Below are positions 16,670 to 22,801 of a stretch of DNA of 36,658 nt, piece by piece (within the stretch, counting starts at the first letter, position 1; each line of letters opens with the position of its first letter). This stretch comes from a virus, in IMG/VR virus record IMGVR_UViG_3300032116_000635, positions 1 to 36,658 of that record; one strand, written 5' to 3'. The position numbers were made by a program, and so were the translations under genes. The notes under the pieces are model-generated. The model made no database searches. It was not told the origin of the DNA and saw only the letters and a program-made list of their open reading frames with translations.

Positions 16670-16884
16670 TGCCCGGCGGCGGAGGCGGAGGCGGAGGCGG
16701 AGGCGGAGGCGGAGGCGGAGGCGGAGGCGGAGGCGGAGGCGGAGGCGGCGGAGGCGGCACACCTCCTCCACCGCCGCCACCACCCCAAAATTGCATGTGC
16801 GTCCCGCCTCCACCATCTTCAGGCCGATTCGTTCTTTCATCAAATGCCGGCACGCTGCAATGGATCGCCACGGAGGAGTGCTAA
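16669..16884 (+). CDS. Poly-Gly / poly-Pro small tail protein with TEEC ending
   Basis: 71 residues: Met-Pro, then 28 Gly, Thr, 8 Pro, a CMC-containing turn, another Pro run and a C-terminus LQWIATEEC. The Gly run is written by eleven exact GGAGGC hexamers. Its last residues share W-[LI]-x-T-E-E-C with the protein ending at 11058, so the real conserved part may be only the C-terminal 25 residues, with the Gly/Pro parts acting as a flexible or rigid spacer. Translational coupling (TAATG) and a GGAGG ribosome site support real expression. Confidence 0.6.
   Translation: MPGGGGGGGGGGGGGGGGGGGGGGGGGGGGTPPPPPPPPQNCMCVPPPPSSGRFVLSSNAGTLQWIATEEC
16681..16746 (+). repeat. GGAGGC hexanucleotide microsatellite, 11 copies
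   Basis: Eleven perfect tandem GGAGGC units, extended on both sides by GGC/GGA codons. Copy-number change keeps the frame and would lengthen or shorten the poly-Gly tract by two residues per unit. The following CCT/CCG/CCA tract (16762-16785) is partly complementary, so a large hairpin is possible. Confidence 0.95.
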
Positions 16885-16892
16885 TGAGTTTA

Positions 16893-16954
16893 ACCACAGA
16901 GGACACAGAGCACACAGAGGGGCTTTTGCTTCATCCTTCTTCCTTCATCCTTCC
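16893..16954 (+). repeat. Dispersed intergenic repeat (CCACAGAGGACACAGAG type)
   Basis: ACCACAGAGGACACAGAGCA continues as CACAGAGG (16893-16920), followed by two TTCATCCTTC units (16930-16939, 16944-16953). A reverse-oriented relative lies at 17904-17930. Such ACCACAGAGG/TTCATCCTTC strings are, to my knowledge, common host chromosomal repeats, and their presence in a phage suggests transfer from the host. The repeat fills the gap before the next start. Confidence 0.6.
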
Positions 16955-16966
16955 TACTTTCTCCAA

Positions 16967-17617
16967 ATGACCCTCGGCCTCACATCTTCCGGAGCCATCA
17001 AAATCAAGACCGACGGCGGTTCCACCCGCGCGGTCGAGTGCTCGTGTTGTCAACCGCAGAGTTTAACCCCATGCCGAGATTGCCCGCCGGTCATTGATGA
17101 CTGGGACTTCTCTTTATCCGGTTCATCGGTAAATATCGCAGAGGAGTTTAATGATGGCTCTATTATCTGCCCATCACCATCAAGCACTTGCGGCTCCCAC
17201 ACGGTTGGTTGTGGCGAGGGGTCTTGCGAGGGACTGCCTCCACGCGTTTGTAGTGCTAGCTGGTTTGCTTACGGTCCCGGCGCAAGCTCGCCAGAATTTG
17301 GCGGGTCCTCACAAAATTACTATGATGTTTATCTATACCGAGCAGCCGTTTCCGGTTGCGGATGGAATTTATCTTTTAGCCTTGGAGGGTCATCCGGAGG
17401 TGGCCATGCCGCTTTAAGCTATTGTTGTTTTATGAATATGATCCCAGATATTTGCTTTGTTTCATTCACAGAAACAAAGTTCATATCAGGAGCAGATCCG
17501 CGCGGATCATATAATTTTGAAGTTAGTTCTCAATGCAATATCCCATGCGGCGAGGATGTAGACCCAGAGTATTGCAGTGGCCCCAATACTTTTAATTTTA
17601 CAGTTACAATATCATGA
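16967..17617 (+). CDS. Cysteine-rich hypothetical tail protein
   Basis: 216 residues from ATG 16967 with 17 Cys, many in pairs or close sets (CSCC near 25-28, CRDC near 36-39, YCC near 152-154). Gly/Ser-rich beta-like stretches lie between. The start TLGLTSSGAIKIKTDGG resembles the start of other short phage tail proteins by impression only. DNA from about 17060 to 17620 is much less GC-rich than its neighbours, which suggests a recently exchanged region. Possible role: a disulphide- or metal-stabilised adhesin. It overlaps the next gene by ATGA (17614-17617). Confidence 0.65.
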   Translation: MTLGLTSSGAIKIKTDGGSTRAVECSCCQPQSLTPCRDCPPVIDDWDFSLSGSSVNIAEEFNDGSIICPSPSSTCGSHTVGCGEGSCEGLPPRVCSASWFAYGPGASSPEFGGSSQNYYDVYLYRAAVSGCGWNLSFSLGGSSGGGHAALSYCCFMNMIPDICFVSFTETKFISGADPRGSYNFEVSSQCNIPCGEDVDPEYCSGPNTFNFTVTIS

Positions 17618-17976
17618 CGCGCTCCGATTTTTTAACAAAACTTCCTCAAGAACTTCGGGATTGGCATAACAAAACACGCTCCGCAATTTTAGCCGGAACA
17701 AAATTCACCGCATCCGGCTTCGCCACCACCCCACCCGAAGCCCTCGCCACCCGCGAGGCCACCTGCCGCGCGTGTCCCGAATGGGACGCCTCCGCTCTGA
17801 ACGCCACGGGCCGATGCCGCAAATGCGGCTGTAGCACCTGGGCGAAACTCCGAATGGCAACCGAGCGATGCCCTCTCGGCAAGTGGGAAGCCATTTCCTC
17901 CCCCTCTGTGTCACCTGTTTCCTCTGTGGTCAATCCGCTCCCACCCGCTCCCGAAGCCACTCGGAAGCCCGAGTGA
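17614..17976 (+). CDS. Zinc-ribbon-like small phage protein with repeat-derived C-terminus
   Basis: 120 residues. The core at about 51-92 holds CRACPEW, CRKCGC and CPLGKWE, i.e. two Cys pairs plus an extra Cys that could bind zinc or a similar metal. Proteins of this kind are common among tail genes, and I expect the family to end near CPLGKWE. The remaining residues (about 93-120, rich in Ser/Pro/Val) are encoded by a dispersed repeat at 17904-17930, so the C-terminus appears to have been extended by insertion of repeat DNA. ATGA overlap with the Cys-rich gene. Confidence 0.65.
   Translation: MTRSDFLTKLPQELRDWHNKTRSAILAGTKFTASGFATTPPEALATREATCRACPEWDASALNATGRCRKCGCSTWAKLRMATERCPLGKWEAISSPSVSPVSSVVNPLPPAPEATRKPE
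17904..17930 (-). repeat. Reverse-oriented copy of the CCACAGAGG repeat inside a gene
   Basis: CTCTGTGTCACCTGTTTCC followed by TCTGTGGT is the reverse-complement relative of the repeat at 16893-16920. It lies within the last part of the reading frame of the zinc-ribbon-like gene without disrupting it, adding residues. Confidence 0.6.
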
Positions 17977-18003
17977 TTTGACACCCGCCGCTCGCGTAGC
18001 GGC
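17977..18003 (+). promoter_or_regulatory. TTTGACAC motif and hairpin flush with a start codon
   Basis: TTTGACACCC directly follows the TGA of the gene ending at 17976. A perfect hairpin GCCGCT (17987-17992) / AGCGGC (17998-18003) then abuts ATG 18004. TTGACA to ATG is 26 nt, slightly longer than in related sites, because the start codon is just outside the hairpin. Confidence 0.55.
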
Positions 18004-18549
18004 ATGAAACTTTTCTTAGACCTCAAAAACCGGCGCTTCGTGAAAAGCGCCGCGAGCAATGTCGCGCTCGACCGCCTCGTCCTCAAGCGCCGCGACACGC
18101 TCCCCATCGAGGTCGTCTATGTCGAGAACGGCGCAACCGCCACGCCCCCCGCAGGCACCACGGCCGCCGTCGGCCTCAAGGCCAAATTCTCCGATTCCAA
18201 CTTTCTCGCTTTCGCGGCCCCGGGACAAACAATCCTTGATTTAAATACCATCCCCGTCGAGGCCGCGTTCTCTTCCAACCCCGCCACCGTCAGCGCCCTC
18301 CTCGAGATCCGCTGGGGCGCGCCAGGCACCGCCCACCGCACGGCCACCCTCGCGGTGGAACTCCAAAACGCCGTCATCACCGGCCTTGAGGGCACCCCCC
18401 AAGCGGTTCCAGATGGCAAGGCCACCCAAGCCGAAGCCGAGGCCGGAACGGACAACGAAAAATGGATGACTCCGCTCCGAACCGCGCAGGCCATCGCCGC
18501 ATTCAACTCCTCCGCCGGAATCGGCTTCATGCCAGCACCAACGCCATGA
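18004..18549 (+). CDS. BppU-like baseplate/fibre module, stand-alone
   Basis: 181 residues. The first 125 align by eye with the C-terminal region of the giant protein encoded at 11082 (here LFLDLKNRRFVKSAASN, there IFVDVRERKILSVANSR; then LVLKRRDTLPIEVVYV vs ITLKRDDKIPFRIIFV; LEIRWGA vs FEVKWED; VELQNAVITG vs AEIQNSVIRG). The pattern resembles the N-terminal domain of phage baseplate upper proteins that attach adhesins. The last part (LEGTPQAVPDGKATQAEAEAGTDNEKWMTP) resembles a tail-fibre junction motif. It overlaps the fibre gene by ATGA (18546-18549). Confidence 0.7.
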   Translation: MKLFLDLKNRRFVKSAASNVALDRLVLKRRDTLPIEVVYVENGATATPPAGTTAAVGLKAKFSDSNFLAFAAPGQTILDLNTIPVEAAFSSNPATVSALLEIRWGAPGTAHRTATLAVELQNAVITGLEGTPQAVPDGKATQAEAEAGTDNEKWMTPLRTAQAIAAFNSSAGIGFMPAPTP

Positions 18550-19559
18550 GCCAGCAACTCGTCCGCTTCATCAATTTCGGGATCGACCCGCAGGCTCCGC
18601 AAAAGCCCGACCACGGCCGCCGCCTCTACCTCCTGCCGAATGGAGACTTTGCCACCATCGACGCCGCAGGCGTCATCACGCCGCTCGCCACCGATTGGGA
18701 CTCGATCACCGGCAAACCCTCCCTTTTTCCGCCCGAAGCCCACACCCACCTCAAGAGCGAGATCACCGGCCTGCCTGCCGACCTCGCCGCCCTTTCCGCA
18801 GCCGACACCGCACTGGATGCCAGGATCGACCACCTCGCCGAGAACCTCGACGGCGCCGCGCTCGACTCCATCGCCGAGGCCGCCGCCAGCATCGGCACCC
18901 TTCAGACCCAGCTCGACACCCACACGCACACGGCCAGCGAGATCACCGACTTCGCCAGCGCCGTCGTCGCCGTCTCCCCGCCCGTCGATTGGAGCAGCCT
19001 AACCGGCAAGCCCACCGAGTTCCCGCCCGAGTCGCACACGCACGCCGCCTCCGAGATCACCGGCCTTTCCAGCTACATCATCGCCAGCGCCCCCGGCCTC
19101 TCGATCAATAGCACGATCCGCTACGGCGACGGCACCGCCACCACCTTCCCAATCGACGGCCTCGCGGGCAACGATCCCGAGCATGTCCTCGTCGCCTTGA
19201 ACGGCGTGACCCAAGCCCCGACGACCGACTACACCGTCAGCGAAGCCTCGGGAACGATCACCTTCGACTCCGCGCCCGCCGCAGGCACGCAGATCGCCGC
19301 CACCGCCCTCGGCCTGCGAATCGTCCAGCCGCCCATCGATCCGACCCTCTATCTTTTCGCCTTCGACTCCACCCTCGACGGCCTCACCACCTACAGCGGC
19401 CGCCTCCTCAACGCCGACCGCCCCGCCGCGCCAGCACTGCCCGAGACCGCCACCACCTGGACAATCCGCCGCACCACGCTCAACGCCGCCGGTCGCGTCC
19501 TTTCAACCGCCCAAGCCACCGGCTCGTGGGCTAACCGGGAGACTCTCGCCTACGCATGA
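18546..19559 (+). CDS. Tail fibre protein with repeated HTH/SEITGL motifs
   Basis: 337 residues from ATG 18546. The motif family W-x-S-[IL]-T-G-K-P and [AS]HTH-x-x-SEITGL appears three times (about residues 52-75, 122-135, 146-170). HxH motifs of this type bind iron in known trimeric tail-fibre shafts. The C-terminal ~75 residues (about 260-337, ending RETLAYA) are shared with the gene at 20836. I infer a trimeric fibre with metal-stabilised shaft. The flanking BppU-like gene suggests this fibre attaches to it. Confidence 0.8.
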   Translation: MSQQLVRFINFGIDPQAPQKPDHGRRLYLLPNGDFATIDAAGVITPLATDWDSITGKPSLFPPEAHTHLKSEITGLPADLAALSAADTALDARIDHLAENLDGAALDSIAEAAASIGTLQTQLDTHTHTASEITDFASAVVAVSPPVDWSSLTGKPTEFPPESHTHAASEITGLSSYIIASAPGLSINSTIRYGDGTATTFPIDGLAGNDPEHVLVALNGVTQAPTTDYTVSEASGTITFDSAPAAGTQIAATALGLRIVQPPIDPTLYLFAFDSTLDGLTTYSGRLLNADRPAAPALPETATTWTIRRTTLNAAGRVLSTAQATGSWANRETLAYA

Positions 19560-19783
19560 CAAAAATCACCGAGAGTAACATTCGCCAGCCACTGGACCTG
19601 TCGTCCTTCGACCTCACGCTCCCCGCCGTCATCGTCGAATACCCAACGCGCTCGAGCTTCCCGAGCATCGGAAAAGCGGACCGTTTGTATCAGGCGATGG
19701 ACGAGGGAATGCCCTACCGCTGGTCGCCCTCCGCCAGCAGCTACGCCCTCATGATCCCGGTCATCGACGCCGGCGCTTTTTGA
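19556..19783 (+). CDS. Small fibre-associated hypothetical protein
   Basis: 75 residues, ATGA-coupled to the fibre gene. Sequence is compact with LPAVIVEYPTRSSFPSIGKA (about 22-41) and SASSYALMIPVIDAGAF at the C-terminus. No family recognised. The position suggests a fibre accessory or chaperone-like role. Its TGA stop is inside the TTTTTGACAC motif that opens the next leader. Confidence 0.55.
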   Translation: MTKITESNIRQPLDLSSFDLTLPAVIVEYPTRSSFPSIGKADRLYQAMDEGMPYRWSPSASSYALMIPVIDAGAF

Positions 19784-19833
19784 CACTCACCCCCCAAACG
19801 AAACCCACAACCACCACCACCTAAAAAAATCAT
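19780..19833 (+). promoter_or_regulatory. 54-nt CA-rich leader of the coiled-coil fibre gene
   Basis: TTGACA (19780-19785), 17 nt, ACCCACAACC (19803-19812), then an ACC-rich and A-rich tract to ATG 19834. Same TTGACA-N17-ACCC layout as the leaders at 3546 and 5577, three nucleotides shorter. It suggests this fibre gene is expressed like the capsid and tail tube. Confidence 0.6.
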
Positions 19834-20748
19834 ATGGCTAATCCAGTAATTCGCATCAAAAGGGGCACAGGCTCCCCAGTATCGCTCCAGCTCGCCGAGT
19901 TGGGCTTCGACAAACTGAACAAGAAACTTTTTATCGGAACCGAAGAAGGCGTTTTCGACCTCTCCGGCGAGAGCTACTCGAAGAAAACCTTCGTTGACTC
20001 TGCCGTCGCAGCGGAAGCCGCTCTTCGCGAGTCCGGCGACTCGACCCTCACCTCGAACCTCAACAGCGAAATCAGCCGCGCCACCGCAGCCGAAGGCGTC
20101 ATCGCTGGCAACCTCGCACAAGAGATCATCGACCGCGCTGCCGCAGTTTCTGCCGAGGCTTCCGCTCGTTCCTCAGCCGACTCCGTTTTGGACGGCAAAA
20201 TCACGACTGAAAAAGGCCGCATCGACGCGATCCTCTCCGCCTCCACAGCGGATGCCGATACTTTCAAAGAGGTCGTGGACCTCATCAACAGCGTTGACCT
20301 GACCAACGACAACGCCCTCGCGGCCGCTGTCCTCTCGATCAACGACGATATCGCTGACGAGACCAGCGCACGCCAGTCGGCCGACACAGCCCTCGGCATC
20401 CGCATCGATGGGGTCGAGACCTCCGCGACAGCGTTGACCAGCCGCGTTTCCGCAGCAGAGCAAGACATCGTTGACCTCGGCACCGACCTCTCCGCCGAAA
20501 CCTCCGCTCGTCAGAGCGCGATCAGCAGCGAGCAGACAGCGCGCCAATCGGCCGACACGACTCTCCAGTCGAACATCGACAGCGAGGCTTCGACTCGTTC
20601 GACAGCCGACACGAGCCTTTCGAACCGGTTGGACGCCTTGGAAGGTGCCAGCGCCGACAGCCGACTGGACGACCTCGAGAGCGATGTCGCCGACCACGAG
20701 ACCCGCATCACCGCGCTCGAGACCACGATCGACGGCGGAGTTTACTAG
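19834..20748 (+). CDS. Coiled-coil tail fibre protein with ARQSAD repeats
   Basis: 304 residues. The N-terminus (IRIKRGTGSPVSLQLAELG and KLFIGTEEGV) resembles the short fibre-attachment motif found before long shafts, and the sibling at 20836 has a related start. From about residue 55 the protein is made of Ala/Ser/Thr/Glu-rich, heptad-like repeats (ETSARQSAD and ASTRSTADTSLSNRLDALE), typical of a trimeric coiled-coil shaft. No Cys. It has a highly expressed-type leader and a downstream hairpin, so it may be an abundant structural fibre rather than the variable adhesin. Confidence 0.8.
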   Translation: MANPVIRIKRGTGSPVSLQLAELGFDKLNKKLFIGTEEGVFDLSGESYSKKTFVDSAVAAEAALRESGDSTLTSNLNSEISRATAAEGVIAGNLAQEIIDRAAAVSAEASARSSADSVLDGKITTEKGRIDAILSASTADADTFKEVVDLINSVDLTNDNALAAAVLSINDDIADETSARQSADTALGIRIDGVETSATALTSRVSAAEQDIVDLGTDLSAETSARQSAISSEQTARQSADTTLQSNIDSEASTRSTADTSLSNRLDALEGASADSRLDDLESDVADHETRITALETTIDGGVY

Positions 20749-20762
20749 TCCACCCGCAACCA

Positions 20763-20805
20763 CTCCCCGGCGGGGCGGCCCATGCCGCCTCGCCAAGCGG
20801 GGGAG
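20763..20805 (+). terminator. Hairpin after the coiled-coil fibre gene
   Basis: GGCGGGGCGGC (20769-20779) pairs with GCCGCCTCGCC (20784-20794) with one G-U, with an outer CTCCCC/GGGGAG stem (20763-20768 with 20800-20805). No T-run follows, so a role as an mRNA-end stabiliser is possible. It parallels the hairpin at 6013-6042. Confidence 0.45.
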
Positions 20806-20835
20806 CCTAAAATCTCCGCTGAATAAAAAAGGCCT

Positions 20836-21210
20836 ATGCCAAACCCAACCATCATTCCAAAAAAGTCGGTCCAGAGCGGAGCAGTTCCGACGACCGCGCA
20901 ACTCGCCCTCGGCGAGATTTGCGTCAACCACGCCGACCGCCGCCTCTACAGCCGCAACCCTTCCACAGGGGAGGTATATCGCCTCGCAGGCGCAGGCGAA
21001 GCACCTGATCGCGTCTTCGTTTTCGACTCCAACGGCGACACCACCTACCTCGGATACCTCTTGTATTCCGATGTGCCCGCCACCGGCTCCATCTACGACG
21101 CGCCAGACTGGGAAATCTCCAGAACCCAATTCTCCGCAGACGGCAACACCTCCACCGAAGCCTCGGCCACCGGCTCGTGGAATTCTCGCAGCACCCTCCA
21201 ATTTTCTTAA
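20836..21210 (+). CDS. Tail fibre protein with attachment-type N-terminus
   Basis: 124 residues. The motif VPTTAQLALGEICVNHADRRLY (read here as two parts: VPTTAQLALGEIC, then VNHADRRLYSRNP, about 17-42) is the type of fibre attachment segment seen at the N-termini of many tail-fibre and hyaluronidase-like proteins. The C-terminal part (VFDSNGDTTYLG through DWEISRT to SATGSWNSRSTLQFS) is shared with the C-terminus of the fibre at 18546. It is therefore a chimera of attachment motif and shared C-terminal module. Confidence 0.7.
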   Translation: MPNPTIIPKKSVQSGAVPTTAQLALGEICVNHADRRLYSRNPSTGEVYRLAGAGEAPDRVFVFDSNGDTTYLGYLLYSDVPATGSIYDAPDWEISRTQFSADGNTSTEASATGSWNSRSTLQFS

Positions 21211-21213
21211 AAC

Positions 21214-21726
21214 ATGATCGCAACACCCATCCTCGCCGCAGGCACCTCCGTCAAAACCCTCGCAGCATTTTCCGCACGCGAGAACCAACCCCCCGCCACC
21301 GCCTTCGCCACCTTGGACACGCGAAACTCCATCGCCGTCCTCGATTTCGACGCCGCCACCGACGAATCCGCGATCTTCTCCGGCGTCATCCCCGACTACG
21401 CCAACCTCGCCAGCGGCCTCAAAATCCGCCTCGCGTGGATGGCCACCACCGCCACCTCGGGCAATGTCCGATGGGGCGCACAAATCATGCGGGGCAACAC
21501 CGATCTTGACTCGGACAGCTTCGACACCGCCACTCTCGTCACATCTGCCGCAAACGGCACCTCTGGCATCGTCACCATCGCCGAAATCACCGCCACCGCG
21601 CTCGATGGCCTTGCCGTGGGCGACACCTTCCGCATCCGCATCTACCGAGATGCCGACGATGCCACCAACGACACCATGACGGGAGACGCCGAACTCATCG
21701 CCGTCGAGGTGCAACAGGTTGCTTAA
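21214..21726 (+). CDS. Beta-rich virion accessory protein
   Basis: 170 residues: NSIAVLDFDAATDESAIFSG (about 38-57), LKIRLAWMATTATSGNVRWG (about 69-88), then a Thr/Ala-rich beta segment ending IAVEVQQVA. Proteins of this type recur in phages next to fibre genes; I believe they are virion appendage proteins, but I cannot name a family with certainty. It lies between two fibre-like genes with no intergenic gap. Confidence 0.6.
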   Translation: MIATPILAAGTSVKTLAAFSARENQPPATAFATLDTRNSIAVLDFDAATDESAIFSGVIPDYANLASGLKIRLAWMATTATSGNVRWGAQIMRGNTDLDSDSFDTATLVTSAANGTSGIVTIAEITATALDGLAVGDTFRIRIYRDADDATNDTMTGDAELIAVEVQQVA

Positions 21727-21728
21727 TT

Positions 21729-22388
21729 ATGGCCTACGGATTTACAGCGGCGAGCAGTCAAAGTTTAACCGCTCCAATCTCAACGGAAACCAGAATCACT
21801 GGTGCAATCACTTTAGCGGCGTGGATAAAATCGACAGGCGTTTACAATTCTCCTGTGGGGCGCGTGATGAGTAGGGCAGCAACGGCAGTAGATGGTCGCG
21901 CTTACACACTTGAATTAAACTCATCTGGTCAAGTGAGCAGCAACATGAACCCAACTGGTTTAGGGGCTGATAATTTCGTCACTACAGGAACAACCGTGGT
22001 AGGAACAAACGCTCGTCACATAGCAGCAACATTTAGCCCTTCGACCTTCTCTCGCGTCTACTTAGACGGATCGCAAGACGCAGAACGAACCAGTAGCGTC
22101 CCCGCTAGCATTGCAGATTTGAATTTGTATGGCCTAAGTTTTGGCGGTTTGCCTGGATCAAGCTTTTTTTTCAACGGCACAATTGCCGAAGTCGGCATCT
22201 GGAACGCAGCCCTAACAGCCTCCGAAATCGCCTCCCTCGCAAAGGGCATGACCTGCGACAAAATCCGCCCGCAGAATCTCGCCTTCTACGCCCCACTCGT
22301 TCGAGACCTCAACGACCAAAAAGGCGGACTCACCATCACCAACAACAACGGCGCGACCGTTGCCAACCACCCAAGAGTATATGCCTAA
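21729..22388 (+). CDS. LamG/concanavalin-like lectin, probable receptor-binding protein
   Basis: 219 residues. Features fitting a LamG (laminin G-like jelly-roll) fold: ITGAITLAAWIKSTG at about 23-37, ARHIAATFSPSTFSRVYLDG (about 95-114) and FFFNGTIAEVGIWNAALTASEIASLAKG (about 146-173, last conserved strand and helix). Such domains bind sugars. The first 450 bases are less GC-rich than neighbours, consistent with exchange of host-specificity modules. It overlaps the next gene (ATG 22381). Confidence 0.75.
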   Translation: MAYGFTAASSQSLTAPISTETRITGAITLAAWIKSTGVYNSPVGRVMSRAATAVDGRAYTLELNSSGQVSSNMNPTGLGADNFVTTGTTVVGTNARHIAATFSPSTFSRVYLDGSQDAERTSSVPASIADLNLYGLSFGGLPGSSFFFNGTIAEVGIWNAALTASEIASLAKGMTCDKIRPQNLAFYAPLVRDLNDQKGGLTITNNNGATVANHPRVYA

Positions 22389-22797
22389 CAGTTACAACAT
22401 AACGACCAACGAACTCGTCACCCTCGCGCCCGAAACCCTCGCCGCATGGGCCGAAAACGGAAACCCCAAAGCCAACGACTACGCCCAGCTGCCGCCCAAG
22501 CCCAGCGAAGACGCCACATGGGGCAACGGCGAGTGGATCACGCCTGCCGCGCCTGTCTACACCGCCGAGGAATGGACAGCCGAGCAAGGCTTCGGCGGCA
22601 ACCGCAGCACAACACTCCTCTACCAAAAGCTCCGCCTCGACGCCGCCGCGAAATCCTCCCCGAAGCTCAACGCCGTTCAAGCCTGGCTCGACGGCATGAT
22701 CGCCTCCGGCCTCGCCCCCGCCGCCAGCAACTGGCCCCCCGCCCCGCACTCCTTCGAGGCAACGCTCACCGAAACACTCACCACTCTAAACTCCTAA
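22381..22797 (+). CDS. Hypothetical protein, possible fibre-assembly factor
   Basis: 138 residues from ATG 22381, starting inside the last codons of the lectin gene. Two Trp-containing segments (TWGNGEWITPAAPVY, EEWTAEQGFGG) and a helix-rich C-terminus (RSTTLLYQKLRLDAAAKS) are visible. It resembles small fibre-assembly-type or fibre-adjacent proteins only in length and position. An alternative upstream ATG (22360) adds seven residues and is less likely. Confidence 0.55.
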   Translation: MPNSYNITTNELVTLAPETLAAWAENGNPKANDYAQLPPKPSEDATWGNGEWITPAAPVYTAEEWTAEQGFGGNRSTTLLYQKLRLDAAAKSSPKLNAVQAWLDGMIASGLAPAASNWPPAPHSFEATLTETLTTLNS

Positions 22798-22801
22798 TCC
22801 C

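Noticed and set aside
20173-21714. 513-codon - strand frame across fibre genes
   Set aside because: Crosses three + strand genes and their intergenic hairpin; an antisense artefact of codon bias.
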